A DNA stretch of 64,000 nucleotides. Source: Sabulibacter ruber (GTDB lineage Bacteria > Bacteroidota > Bacteroidia > Cytophagales > Hymenobacteraceae). The position numbers and the translations under genes are program-made. Each line of letters begins with the position of its first letter. Position 1 is the stretch's first letter. Under the pieces are notes generated by a model, which saw only the letters and a list, made by a program, of their open reading frames with translations, had not been told where the DNA came from and ran no database searches. The stretch spans positions 496,001 to 560,000 of the forward strand of contig NZ_JAFFID010000002.1 in the NCBI RefSeq assembly GCF_017355955.1, in the 5' to 3' direction. Of the stretch, positions 1 to 7,827 are shown one piece after another.

Positions 1-339
1 GCTGCCTACCTGAAACGTAATGTGCAATTGCGGCTGGTGAAAAACCGTGTGGCCGTGCGAGGCAATGAAATCTACCTGCAAATTATTTTGTTCTATGAAG
101 GCTTTTACCAACTCGCCCAAATAGTGTCCGTACGCTCTATCAGTGGCAATTATTTCGGCGGCGCTTACCTCTGTGAGGCCTGCTAAACGTTGCTCCCAAA
201 TATTTGAATATGGAACTGTTTCAGTATTAAGTATTTTATATATCCAATTGTGATCATTATACGTAAATCTGCAATAAGCCAAGTCAACTCCGTCTAACGA
301 AGTGCCGGACATGATACCTATAACATGGTAAGTCGCCAT
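1..339 (-). CDS. anmK: anhydro-N-acetylmuramic acid kinase, N-terminal part (cut by window edge)
   Basis: Only the first 113 codons are in the window; the gene runs off the left edge. Read on the minus strand from the ATG at 339, the protein opens MATYHVIGIMSGTSLDGVDL, the phosphate-binding MSGTSLDG signature of AnmK. It later carries IASHGHTVFHQP (about residues 92-103), the second family signature. AnmK opens and phosphorylates 1,6-anhydro-MurNAc in the cytoplasm, returning cell-wall sugar to MurNAc-6-phosphate. Base composition is slightly more AT-rich than the rest of the window. It lies divergent to the ArsR-type gene, about 100 bp away. No stop or frameshift is seen in the visible part. 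Family assignment is firm. Confidence 0.93.
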   Translation of the reverse strand, partial: MATYHVIGIMSGTSLDGVDLAYCRFTYNDHNWIYKILNTETVPYSNIWEQRLAGLTEVSAAEIIATDRAYGHYLGELVKAFIEQNNLQVDFIASHGHTVFHQPQLHITFQVGS

Positions 340-441
340 GCGTTAAAGTAACGTAATGTTCAGGTAGTAAGCAAAACGGACTGCCGGGCGGGTTTAATGG
401 GCGCGTTTGCGCATTATGTAGTACAGGTTTTAGTGTTCCTT

Positions 442-750
442 ATGAAAAGTTTATTATCCAGAGTGGAATCAAAGAAGATAGATAAGGCGGCGTCTATGCT
501 GAAGGTATTGGCGCACCCAAAAAGGCTGGCCATCGTGGATCTCCTGGGTAAGGAAGACAAGATGACTGTGACGGAGATTTATAATTACCTGGATTTACCC
601 CAGGCAATTGCCTCACAGCATTTGATCACGCTGAAAGACAAGGGGGTGCTCTCGTCTTTTAAAGTAGGCACCAAAATCTACTATTCCCTTTCTATTCCCA
701 AGCTGATTGATGTGATTGACTGCTTAGAGGAGTGTTGCGGTGACCTTTAA
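442..750 (+). CDS. ArsR-family winged-helix transcriptional regulator
   Basis: A 102-residue protein with the compact ArsR/SmtB fold: a helix with LKVLAHPKRLAIVDLL (about residues 20-35), then a recognition helix region LPQAIASQHLITLKDKGVL, then a beta-wing with FKVGTKIYYSL. The C-terminus ends in LEECCGDL; the two adjacent Cys could sense metal or redox state, but the classical CxC motif in the recognition helix is absent. An ATG 15 codons upstream (397) keeps the frame open, but the added residues look unlike the family, so the start at 442 is preferred. No target gene is co-transcribed; a palindrome with a T-tract follows at 804. The regulated genes cannot be told from context. Confidence 0.85.
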   Translation: MKSLLSRVESKKIDKAASMLKVLAHPKRLAIVDLLGKEDKMTVTEIYNYLDLPQAIASQHLITLKDKGVLSSFKVGTKIYYSLSIPKLIDVIDCLEECCGDL

Positions 751-803
751 CCTGTAGCGCTCCTGTTCGCGTAGTTCTCCCCCATCAAGTAAGTAATCCC
801 AGG

Positions 804-847
804 AACCGTTTCCAGCCTGTTTTCTAGAAAGTAGGCCAGAAACGGTT
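804..847 (+). repeat. Oriented palindrome family A, copy 1 (also ArsR terminator)
   Basis: Outer arms AACCGTTTC (804-812) and GAAACGGTT (839-847) pair perfectly around a core containing GCCTGTTTTCT and AGGCC. A T-rich tract follows, so it probably ends the ArsR transcript. Confidence 0.8.
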
Positions 848-906
848 TTATTTTTTCTGAAGAACACCAGAGAAAGCGAATGGCTATAAACTCCATCTGG
901 AGAAGG

Positions 907-933
907 AAACCTCTGCACGGCAGAGGTTTTTTT
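907..933 (+). terminator. Second terminator hairpin downstream of the ArsR gene
   Basis: AAACCTCTGC (907-916) pairs with GCAGAGGTTT (920-929) around a 3-nt loop and is followed by Ts. It lies about 60 bp beyond the palindrome at 804-847, so the intervening segment has a terminator on each side. Confidence 0.8.
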
Positions 934-1055
934 ATTGGGGGAGGATTATTCCAGTAAAGAGTTTCTTATCTTTTACTACATATTCCTATCCAATATTATA
1001 TCTCAGATGTACAGCCTGTCATTCTATGGATTGCTTCCGTAACAAATTCGGTTTC

Positions 1056-1613
1056 ATGCGCTTTTTGGCAAGCGTATGTCTGCTACTTGCTCTAACCATT
1101 TCCTGCTCTGATGACGATGATGATGACGGGCCACGCCTTCCCGCGGCTACGCGGCAAGGACTGAACACCTTTGGTTGTTTGGTGAACGGAAAGGTACATG
1201 TGCCTAAGGGGGGCAGTTTTTTTGGTGATAAATCCTACGAGTGCTATAACATGTACGTATTCCAGTCCTACAATCCCGTGAAAGGCTGGTTTTTCAAGGT
1301 CTCTGCCTCGGATTTGGAGAGTCCAGACAAGCCGGTGGTAACGTTAGGTACCTACGCCCTAGAGATCATGGAAGGAGGAGTGTACCCCCTGACGACCCCC
1401 TATATCGAAGGAAGGGCATTCGGAGATTACTTCAGAAAAGCTCCAGCGGGGCTAGAGTGGCACAGCGTATCCTACCCGCTCACGGGCGAGCTGCGCATCA
1501 CCAAGCTGGACCACCAGAAGAGGATTGTAGCGGGCACGTTCTGGTTCGATGCGGTGAACTCGGCGGGCGAGAAGGTGGAGGTGCGGGAAGGCCGCTTTGA
1601 CATGAGGTTTTAA
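1056..1613 (+). CDS. Lipoprotein of unknown function (DUF6252-like)
   Basis: The protein begins MRFLASVCLLLALTISC, a lipoprotein signal peptide, and the lipid Cys is followed by SDDDDDD. Asp-rich stretches just after the Cys are a known surface-export signal of Bacteroidota lipoproteins, so it may sit on the outer leaflet. The mature part has LNTFGCLVNGK near its start and ends with a block resembling ITKLDxxxRIVAGTFWFDA plus EVREGRFDMRF. This pattern is shared by small Bacteroidota lipoproteins of the DUF6252 type; that assignment is from memory of the motif and unproven. An ATG ten codons upstream (1026) is in frame; the inner start gives a more typical signal peptide. A near-consensus minus-7 box TATCTTTT lies at 967-974. 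Function unknown. Confidence 0.7.
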   Translation: MRFLASVCLLLALTISCSDDDDDDGPRLPAATRQGLNTFGCLVNGKVHVPKGGSFFGDKSYECYNMYVFQSYNPVKGWFFKVSASDLESPDKPVVTLGTYALEIMEGGVYPLTTPYIEGRAFGDYFRKAPAGLEWHSVSYPLTGELRITKLDHQKRIVAGTFWFDAVNSAGEKVEVREGRFDMRF

Positions 1614-1627
1614 GCAGGAACTCTAAG

Positions 1628-1671
1628 CTGTGTTTCTGGCGTGTTTCTTCTAAAACAGGCCAAAAACACAG
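1628..1671 (+). repeat. Oriented palindrome family A, copy 2
   Basis: Left arm 1628-1646 and right arm 1653-1671 match 17 of 19 bases as an inverted repeat, with the family core GGCGTGTTTCTTCT then AAAACAGGCC. It sits between two convergent genes and may terminate both. Confidence 0.8.
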
Positions 1672-1684
1672 TTCAGGTTGTCGC

Positions 1685-2638
1685 TTACTCTTTATACTTC
1701 AACACCAGCACGGCAGGCACGGGCCGCTGCCCTTCTTTATCTGAGGGTTTGATGGTGTCTTTGCCTTTCACATACAGGGCGCTGGAGCCGCCGCCATCTA
1801 AGTTCAGAGCTTCCTGGCAGCCCAGGTCTACCATGAGCTTCGCCAATTGGTCTAAGCTGGCGCCCTCGGCAATGCCTTTGTTGCGGCCTTCCACCATTAA
1901 GATGATGAGCTTATTGTCCGGCGTATAACCCATAACGGTACGCGGGTGCGGACCCCGGAAACTGGCGCCGCCGCGCATCTCTTCCTCAGCGGTGATGCGG
2001 ACTTTGCCGTTCTGCACCAATACCGGGCCGCCACCCACGGCTGTCTGCGGTTTCCAACGCTTGATCTCTTTTACGGTGCGCTTGGAGGGTTCAGGTGCCG
2101 GTTGGCCATTCAGGTCAGAGTCATAGGGTGCGGCCAGTTCCACGGTCTTTTTCTTTTTGCCCACGTTATAGGCCCAGGCCACATCGGCGGTGCGGTTGCG
2201 GAAGAACCCGATGGCGCCGGTGGTAGGATAAAACGTGAGGGTATCGGTGCCTTTGGGGTTTTTGCGCCTTACCGAGGCTTGCGGTGCCAGCACTTTCCCG
2301 TCATTGATGACCAGGTTCAGGTTGCTGTTGTCGGCGAAGGAGAAGAACGTGGTGTTCACTACGGCCAGCACGTTGCCGGACTCCTGTGCATAGTATTGCT
2401 GCGGCGTGTAGCGCTTGCCGTTGCCCACGCGTGTCAGGATTTCCAGTTTGGGGTCTTTCAGATCGGCTTCCAGGTAGTAGGCTTTGAACGGTTTGCCATC
2501 CAGCGAATCTGCCGTGGTGAACACTTTCACGGAGGCGGGCAGACCTTGCTGGTATTGGGGCGAGGGAGACCATTTCACCTGAGCGAAACCGTAGACGCTT
2601 ACCAGCGCGGCAGTGAGGGAGAGGAGCAGCTTTTTCAT
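1685..2638 (-). CDS. Phosphodiester glycosidase (DUF2233/NAGPA) family, secreted
   Basis: A 317-residue protein with a signal peptide (MKKLLLSLTAALVSVYGFAQ) and one NAGPA/DUF2233 domain. Visible family marks are LAVVNTTFF (about residues 91-99), TAVGGGPVLVQNG, HPRTVMGYT and the C-terminal LNLDGGGSSALYV, the signature of the fold of N-acetylglucosamine-1-phosphodiester glycosidase. Bacterial members are exported and act on sugar-phosphodiester links of envelope or exopolysaccharide glycans; the exact substrate here is unknown. A terminator hairpin (2655-2688) lies only 17 bp upstream of its ATG, on the hemA side, so it needs its own promoter or reads through from hemA. Convergent with the lipoprotein gene. 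Confidence 0.86.
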   Translation of the reverse strand: MKKLLLSLTAALVSVYGFAQVKWSPSPQYQQGLPASVKVFTTADSLDGKPFKAYYLEADLKDPKLEILTRVGNGKRYTPQQYYAQESGNVLAVVNTTFFSFADNSNLNLVINDGKVLAPQASVRRKNPKGTDTLTFYPTTGAIGFFRNRTADVAWAYNVGKKKKTVELAAPYDSDLNGQPAPEPSKRTVKEIKRWKPQTAVGGGPVLVQNGKVRITAEEEMRGGASFRGPHPRTVMGYTPDNKLIILMVEGRNKGIAEGASLDQLAKLMVDLGCQEALNLDGGGSSALYVKGKDTIKPSDKEGQRPVPAVLVLKYKE

Positions 2639-2654
2639 GCCGCCAATATAAACG

Positions 2655-2688
2655 AAAGCGGGACACTCTGTAAAGAATGTCCCGCTTT
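2655..2688 (-). terminator. hemA terminator
   Basis: AAAGCGGGACA (2655-2665) pairs with TGTCCCGCTTT (2678-2688); reading leftwards it continues into a T-containing tract. It lies 26 bp past the hemA stop and just ahead of the glycosidase ATG. Confidence 0.75.
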
Positions 2689-2713
2689 GTATAAGGGAAA
2701 TAACAAAGGCTAA

Positions 2714-3988
2714 TTAGCCGTGGTTCTCTGCGTGCTGTTTCTCCAGGTCAAACAGATCAGTAAGCACGTCAATGAGGGTTTCGGCCTCGCCGCGTTTGCA
2801 GGCGGCTTTGAGTTGCAGTACCGGCAATTTGATGATCTTCTGCATCATGGATTTGGTGATCTCGTCCATGTGCTTGGCTTCCTCGGCGGAAAGCTTCTTC
2901 ATGTAACGGGCCATCTCCTCCTGACGGATAGACTCCAGCGCGTTCTTCAGTTTCTGGATGGTAGGAGACACGTTCATCTCTTTGCTCCAGTCTTCAAACC
3001 CGGCAATAGACTCGCTGATGATCTGTTTCACGTGCGGCACAGCATCCAGACGGCGTTGCAGGGCCTCAGAGGCTTTGCTCTGGATGGTGTCAATGTTGTA
3101 CACCAACACACCCGGAATCTGCTCAACCTCAGGCTCTACGCTGCGCGGTACGCTCAGGTCAATGAAGAACTTGTAAGAAAGAACGTTCAGGCGGCTTACC
3201 ATTTCCTTGGTGAAGAACGGCTCATCGCGGGCAATTGAGGAGATGATCACATCGGCCTCTTTCATGCCTTCCACCAGATCCTCAAACGGTAATACCTGAA
3301 GACCACACTCATCGGCCAGGATCTGGGCCTTGGCTTGGGTGCGGTTAGATATTTTTACGTTGGTGAAGTCTGAGTCTTGCAGGTGGCGGCACACATCGGC
3401 GCCAATCTCACCTAAGCCAACTACCAAGATCTTAGGGTTGGCGATGTCAGCGGTAAGGCTCTCTACCAACTCCAGGGCGGCGTAAGAAGTAGAAGCGGCT
3501 CCGTCTCTGAACGAGGTCTCCTGTACTACGCGCTTGTTGGTGAAGAAGATGGTGTGCAGCAGGCGGTGCAGGAACGGTCCGGCGGCCTCGTTGTCTACAC
3601 TCCACTGGTAAGCTTGTTTTACCTGGTTAGAGATCTGCATGTCACCTACCACCTGCGCATCAAGGCCCATGGCCACGTTGAACAGGTGCTGCACGGCATC
3701 TTTGTGCTCGTTGACAATGGTGAAGTAGTCCAGGTATTGGGAAATATTCTGAATACCCTTGCTGATGCCCAACAGCTTCACGATCTCGTGGCTGTAGTCA
3801 GCGTCAGAAGTGTAATACACCTCGGTGCGGTTGCACGTGGAAAGAACTAATATGTCAGTTGCCTGAATGAAATTTTTGAGCGTTTGCAGGAACTGTCGGC
3901 ACGACCCCTCATCCAAGGCGATAAGCTCTCTTATGTCTAAGGGAGCTTTTTTATGTGAAAGACTGACGGCTCTAAAATTGTGAAGCAT
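2714..3988 (-). CDS. hemA: Glutamyl-tRNA reductase
   Basis: HemA reduces glutamyl-tRNA(Glu) with NADPH to glutamate-1-semialdehyde, the first committed step of C5 tetrapyrrole (haem) synthesis. The catalytic Cys is in LSTCNRTEVYY (Cys52 from the chosen start). GLDAQVVGDMQI is the substrate-binding segment, with GD where many homologues have GE. VVGLGEIGADV is the Rossmann turn, followed by SNRT. The C-terminal helical dimerisation region is complete (424 residues in all). The frame is open to an ATG at 4009, but a perfect minus-7 box (4011-4018) abuts that codon, so transcription starts downstream of it and the ATG at 3988 is the true start. Divergent from a sensor kinase. Other haem genes are not adjacent. 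Confidence 0.95.
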   Translation of the reverse strand: MLHNFRAVSLSHKKAPLDIRELIALDEGSCRQFLQTLKNFIQATDILVLSTCNRTEVYYTSDADYSHEIVKLLGISKGIQNISQYLDYFTIVNEHKDAVQHLFNVAMGLDAQVVGDMQISNQVKQAYQWSVDNEAAGPFLHRLLHTIFFTNKRVVQETSFRDGAASTSYAALELVESLTADIANPKILVVGLGEIGADVCRHLQDSDFTNVKISNRTQAKAQILADECGLQVLPFEDLVEGMKEADVIISSIARDEPFFTKEMVSRLNVLSYKFFIDLSVPRSVEPEVEQIPGVLVYNIDTIQSKASEALQRRLDAVPHVKQIISESIAGFEDWSKEMNVSPTIQKLKNALESIRQEEMARYMKKLSAEEAKHMDEITKSMMQKIIKLPVLQLKAACKRGEAETLIDVLTDLFDLEKQHAENHG

Positions 3989-4010
3989 ACGGCAGTTTTG
4001 AAATAGCATG

Positions 4011-4018
4011 CAAAATTA
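4011..4018 (-). promoter_or_regulatory. hemA minus-7 box (TAnnTTTG)
   Basis: TAATTTTG on the minus strand, a perfect match to the Bacteroidota minus-7 consensus, about 23 nt before the hemA start at 3988. A minus-33 TTG is not clear. Confidence 0.7.
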
Positions 4019-4169
4019 CTGCGCTATCTTTTAAAAATGAATATCTTTTTTATCTTTCTGTTATTTGTACTCATTCCAAATTACAGAAGACAGACGCTTC
4101 TTGTGCTATCTTCGTTAACAAAGAACTCAAACCCAAGACGGACGTACTCTCTCTAGCGTTGCCTTGTAC

Positions 4170-5357
4170 ATGATTCCAACCTCCATTTATTCTAAAAGAT
4201 CACGGCTCAAGCTCCTGATCATTGCGTTTGCCCTTGCCATTGGAGCGGCTACCGTTATCTATTCTAACCTATTGGTAGTCAGGCTTTCTGAGCGTGAACA
4301 GCAGCTGATTGATCTCTACGCCAAGGGTTTGCGCTACATGATCAATGCTGAGATTGACTCAGACAACCTGGTGTTTATCCAAGAAGAGATCATTGACGCC
4401 AACCGCACGGTGCCGGTTATTCAGACCGATGAAAAAGAGAATGTCATCGCTTATAAGAACCTTGATATCCCCGAAAAGATTTCCGAAAACCGCAAAAAAA
4501 GGCTTTTGCAACGCGAAATAGCCAAGATGAAGGCGCAGCACAAGCCCATTGTGGTGTCTTACCAACAGGAGTTCAAGAACTACATTTTCTATAAAGATTC
4601 TGAGTTGCTCACCCAGTTGCGCTACTACCCGTACGTGCAGCTCACGGTCATTGCCTGCCTCTCAGTCATTGCCTATTACGCCTTCAGTTACTCGCGCAAA
4701 GCCGAGCAGAACCGCGTGTGGGTGGGTCTGGCCAAGGAAACCGCGCACCAACTGGGCACGCCGCTGTCTTCGCTCATGGCCTGGTTTGAGTACCTGAAAA
4801 GCAGCCCTAAATTTGAGAACGAGCCCATTGTGGAGGAACTGGGCAAAGATGTGCGGCGGCTGGAGATTATCACGGAGCGGTTCTCCAACATAGGCTCAGT
4901 GCCGGTGCTCAAAGACGAGCCGCTGTTGAAAGTGGTGGAGAATGCCATTGCCTACCTGCGCAACCGCGTCTCCAGCAAAGTGTCTATCTGCGTGGAATCT
5001 GAGTTTCCGCCCGAGACTACGGCCAAAGTGAACGTGCCCCTATTTGAGTGGGTAATTGAAAACATCTGCAAAAACGCCGTAGACGCTATGGAGGGCAAGG
5101 GCAGCATTACGTTGCGGTTGGTAAAATCCAACACCAAGGGCGCCATTGCCCTGGATATCCAGGATACCGGCAAAGGGATTCCTAAGACGAGGCAGGAAGA
5201 GGTGTTCCTGCCCGGTTACACTACCAAGAAGCGGGGGTGGGGCCTTGGCCTGGCGCTTGCCCGCCGGATCATTGAGAACTACCACCAGGGCCGCCTGTAC
5301 GTGCGGTGGTCTGAAGTGGGGAAAGGAACTACGTTTAGGGTTGTGTTGAACCGATAG
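4170..5357 (+). CDS. Orphan membrane sensor histidine kinase
   Basis: A 395-residue kinase. The N-terminal membrane helix (residues about 14-35) and a second (about 155-173) enclose a sensor region of roughly 115 residues that matches no fold I recognise. The H-box is KETAHQLGTPLSSLMAW (His193), the N-box ENICKNAVDAM (Asn302), the G1 box DTGKGIP (Asp332), then FLPGYTTKKRGWGLGLALA. This is the HATPase arrangement of Bacteroidota kinases with HQLGTP in the H-box. No response regulator is encoded nearby, so its partner is unknown. It is divergent from hemA; a near-consensus minus-7 box TATCTTCG is at 4107-4114. A TTG two codons earlier extends the frame, but the ATG at 4170 is preferred. Confidence 0.9.
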   Translation: MIPTSIYSKRSRLKLLIIAFALAIGAATVIYSNLLVVRLSEREQQLIDLYAKGLRYMINAEIDSDNLVFIQEEIIDANRTVPVIQTDEKENVIAYKNLDIPEKISENRKKRLLQREIAKMKAQHKPIVVSYQQEFKNYIFYKDSELLTQLRYYPYVQLTVIACLSVIAYYAFSYSRKAEQNRVWVGLAKETAHQLGTPLSSLMAWFEYLKSSPKFENEPIVEELGKDVRRLEIITERFSNIGSVPVLKDEPLLKVVENAIAYLRNRVSSKVSICVESEFPPETTAKVNVPLFEWVIENICKNAVDAMEGKGSITLRLVKSNTKGAIALDIQDTGKGIPKTRQEEVFLPGYTTKKRGWGLGLALARRIIENYHQGRLYVRWSEVGKGTTFRVVLNR

Positions 5358-5399
5358 GGTGTTTTGGGCATGGTTTAGAGAAAGAAGCTGGGAAACGCG

Positions 5400-6149
5400 C
5401 TAGCGGAAGAAATCCTCTATTCGGTAGAACACGTTTTTGGAAAAGCTAGTGTCTCTTGCTGGGACTCCGATGACAGAAATGCCGCCCAATACTCCTTGAA
5501 ATTCATTGTGAATAGCCTTCTCTGGCAGCAGCGCAATCCTTATTGCCTGTAGGTTTTCAAAGTCTGAAAGACGGAGCCGTTGAGTTTGATAGCCAACCGC
5601 GGAGATTACCATCCATTGGTTCTCCAGCGGCATTGTGCTAGAGAACGGCAGACGGAAATTGCCTAGAGCATCTGCCTTCGTCTCCACGGTGTCGTTCAGC
5701 CTAATAGTTACAAGTGCTGATTTCCCACCTGCCAGGATATTCCCACTCATAGAGGTGCTGTCCTGAACAGGAGCAGAGGGAGAAAGAGGATGCCTGGTTG
5801 TCGGTAGGAGTTCTATTTCTGTGCTAAGTTGTTGAATTTGCTGGGCAGCAGTTGGCCGAGCGGATATCCATGTTGCTAAACCCAGAATCAGGGCCGGTAA
5901 AGTCCATTTCTTTCTGGAACCAGCTTTGGGCCTGAATTCCCGTTCCAGTTGATCTTCACGGAACCTTCCGCAGCCATTTCCAGAATGTTTCGTCAGCCAC
6001 GCCATCACCTCCGCATCAGACATGGCCGTGAAGTCAGTCACCGTTTTCTGGCAGTTCTGGCAGAATCTTCCTTGAATGAGAGGCGTCATGGAAGCCCAGT
6101 CTTCAAGGCAAGGCTGTGGTATGGAGACAGAGATGCGGTTTCTGAACAT
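5400..6149 (-). CDS. Four-Cys domain plus CarboxypepD_reg-like membrane protein, third of tandem trio
   Basis: This 249-residue protein has the plan shared by the trio. A cytoplasmic N-terminal module carries [28 protein letters not shown] and GCGRF, which give four Cys spaced as in a small zinc site. A basic linker and one membrane helix (LPALILGLATWISA, about residues 84-97) follow. The C-terminal region has features of a CarboxypepD_reg-like beta-sandwich (GNILAGGKSALVTIRLND, then GNFRLPFSS, then AVGYQTQRLRL). It is the most diverged copy: the sandwich lacks the usual opening G-x-V-x-D. Last gene of a probable operon running 7734 to 5400, 48 bp after the preceding gene. Function unknown. 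Confidence 0.72.
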   Translation of the reverse strand: MFRNRISVSIPQPCLEDWASMTPLIQGRFCQNCQKTVTDFTAMSDAEVMAWLTKHSGNGCGRFREDQLEREFRPKAGSRKKWTLPALILGLATWISARPTAAQQIQQLSTEIELLPTTRHPLSPSAPVQDSTSMSGNILAGGKSALVTIRLNDTVETKADALGNFRLPFSSTMPLENQWMVISAVGYQTQRLRLSDFENLQAIRIALLPEKAIHNEFQGVLGGISVIGVPARDTSFSKNVFYRIEDFFR

Positions 6150-6197
6150 ATATCCTGTTTTGAGGCTGATTTCTGGAATAAAGGCCGGGAATAAAAT

Positions 6198-6959
6198 CTA
6201 AAAGAGTTTTTCCTTTAGCCGCTGCAAGAAGTTAGACTGCGGTTTGTTTTGCTGAACCGGAGGGTTCCTCACCAATTGTACATTCCCTGCCACTACTACA
6301 ACTTCTTTCAGGGAGGCACGATCTGGCCGCAGTCTGATTTTATTGGAAACTTGGGAGTTTAATTCTTTCAGAGGAATAGTCTCTGTCATGTAGCCAATAA
6401 AAGAGACGACGAGCGATAGGTTTTCTTTGGCTGTTCCCTCCGGAAGCACAATTTCAGATTCTCCGTGAACGCCACTAACTTTTGCTATGGAAGTTCCCGC
6501 GAGCCGCACGTTGACACCGGGCATGGGTTCTAGGCTGGAAGAATCCACAAATATCCCTCTGAAAATAGAAGATGAGGGTACGGCAGAATTGGGGATTATA
6601 GAAGGTGAGGCCTGCACACGCTCCTGTGCAGGAGTTTGTGTGTTTAAAGTCTGTGCTTCTGCGGTTTTGGAGCTTAGCCAAGCCAAAATCCCCATTAAAG
6701 CAGCCCGCCATGCCCGTTTTCTCTGTGGCAAAGTCACGGTTATTAACTCTCTGCCTAACTGGTTCTCCCGGAAACGCCCACAGGTGTTGCCTTTCTGTTT
6801 GTAGATCCAATTCACCACCTCTGCATCAGTCATCTTCGTAAAATCCACTACCGTTTTCTGGCAGTTCTGGCAAAAACGGCCTTTCTCTTGTGGAAGCATC
6901 CTGCTCCAGTCTTCGTGGCAAGGCTGTGGTATGGAGACGGTGAGGCGGTGAGTTGGCAT
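6198..6959 (-). CDS. Four-Cys domain plus CarboxypepD_reg-like membrane protein, second of trio
   Basis: Same architecture as its neighbours: [55 protein letters not shown], then a helix around AALMGILAWLSSKTAEAQ. The sandwich domain has FRGIFVDSSSLEPMPGVNV, GESEIVLPEG and VVSFIGYMTETIPL, and a C-terminal LKEVVVVAG as seen before TonB plugs in larger proteins. The four Cys and the D-x-E-V-x-x-W motif are invariant across the trio. The start at 6959 aligns with the paralogues; an ATG eight codons upstream (6983), 7 bp after the previous stop, is possible. It probably sits in the inner membrane with the sandwich in the periplasm. Role unknown. Confidence 0.74.
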   Translation of the reverse strand: MPTHRLTVSIPQPCHEDWSRMLPQEKGRFCQNCQKTVVDFTKMTDAEVVNWIYKQKGNTCGRFRENQLGRELITVTLPQRKRAWRAALMGILAWLSSKTAEAQTLNTQTPAQERVQASPSIIPNSAVPSSSIFRGIFVDSSSLEPMPGVNVRLAGTSIAKVSGVHGESEIVLPEGTAKENLSLVVSFIGYMTETIPLKELNSQVSNKIRLRPDRASLKEVVVVAGNVQLVRNPPVQQNKPQSNFLQRLKEKLF

Positions 6960-6990
6960 GGCTTGTTTCTTAAAGTGACGCAAAAACAGA

Positions 6991-7734
6991 TTAGGAGAAC
7001 AGTTGCTTTACCTTCTGAAAGAATCCAGGTTCAGGTAATGGTTTGTTAACCTGAATAGCTATACCCCCTAAAACTGAAGTGTCTAAAGTCATGACTATCT
7101 CTGATTTCTCCTGTTTAAGTAATTTAGAAAGCTTTACTTCTTTCATCTCATACCCAATAAAGGCGAAAGTGACTTTCTGCTTCTTATTCACTAGGTGAGC
7201 AGGAATAGATAATTCAAAGTTACCGTTTCGGTCAGCTGGAACCCCGATAGAAGTTCCTTTCAACATAATGGTTGTTCCAGGCAAGGTCTCCTTGCTTCGT
7301 GCATCTACCACCTTGCCTTTTAAAATAACTTGGCTAACAGGTTTTTCAGAAAGCTTTTTTGTTTCCCTTCCCAGATTCTCAGAAGCGGCTTGTTGGCCTG
7401 CACTAGAAATAGAAGTAGGTACTTGCTTTGCTTCAACGTTTTTGGTGCTTAGCCAGGCAGATAGGCCCAAGGCTATGGTTCGCAATGTCCAGCGCTTGCG
7501 GTTGTAAGTGGCTGCTGTTAATTCTTTCCCCAACTGATTTGGCCTAAATCTTCCGCAGGTGCGACCTTCCTGATGGGAAAGCCAACTCACCACCTCGGCA
7601 TCGGTCATCTGAGTGAAATCCACCACTGTTTTCTGGCAGTTTTGGCAGAAACGGCCTTGAAACTGAGGCGACATGCTGTGCCAATCTTCCTGGCACGGTT
7701 GGGGCACGGAAACGGTGAGATGACGGACAGGCAT
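6991..7734 (-). CDS. Four-Cys domain plus CarboxypepD_reg-like membrane protein, first of trio
   Basis: First gene of the three-paralogue operon and the clearest example. Cys14 (VPQPCQEDW), Cys30 and Cys33 (FCQNCQKT) and Cys60 (TCGRF) make a plausible zinc site, with [14 protein letters not shown] between. A single helix lies near residues 85-100 ([18 protein letters not shown]). A canonical CarboxypepD_reg-like domain follows: [19 protein letters not shown], then [20 protein letters not shown], then [11 protein letters not shown]. Such sandwich domains normally precede TonB-dependent receptors, but here none follows. The N-terminal module is common in Bacteroidota, but I know of no experimentally defined role. 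Divergent from the amino-acid permease. Confidence 0.76.
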   Translation of the reverse strand: MPVRHLTVSVPQPCQEDWHSMSPQFQGRFCQNCQKTVVDFTQMTDAEVVSWLSHQEGRTCGRFRPNQLGKELTAATYNRKRWTLRTIALGLSAWLSTKNVEAKQVPTSISSAGQQAASENLGRETKKLSEKPVSQVILKGKVVDARSKETLPGTTIMLKGTSIGVPADRNGNFELSIPAHLVNKKQKVTFAFIGYEMKEVKLSKLLKQEKSEIVMTLDTSVLGGIAIQVNKPLPEPGFFQKVKQLFS

Positions 7735-7827
7735 AGGGGAGCGGTTTCCCTAAATATACGTATAGACCACTGCGTTCAGAATATTTTCCTTAACTTTTAC
7801 CCTGAATTTTTACACCCATCAGAACAA

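Noticed and set aside
724..918. 64-codon open frame on the minus strand after the ArsR gene
   Set aside because: It crosses two terminator-like hairpins and overlaps the ArsR 3' end.
1946..2713. 255-codon open frame antisense to the phosphodiester glycosidase
   Set aside because: No domain and runs through the hemA terminator.
5350..5400. Possible family-A copy after the sensor kinase
   Set aside because: Only the core resembles the family and the arms do not pair well; not listed as a feature.
7573..7827. Upstream extension of the amino-acid permease frame
   Set aside because: It overlaps the antisense N-terminus of the four-Cys protein, whose Cys motifs are conserved; the GTG at 7828 suits the family.
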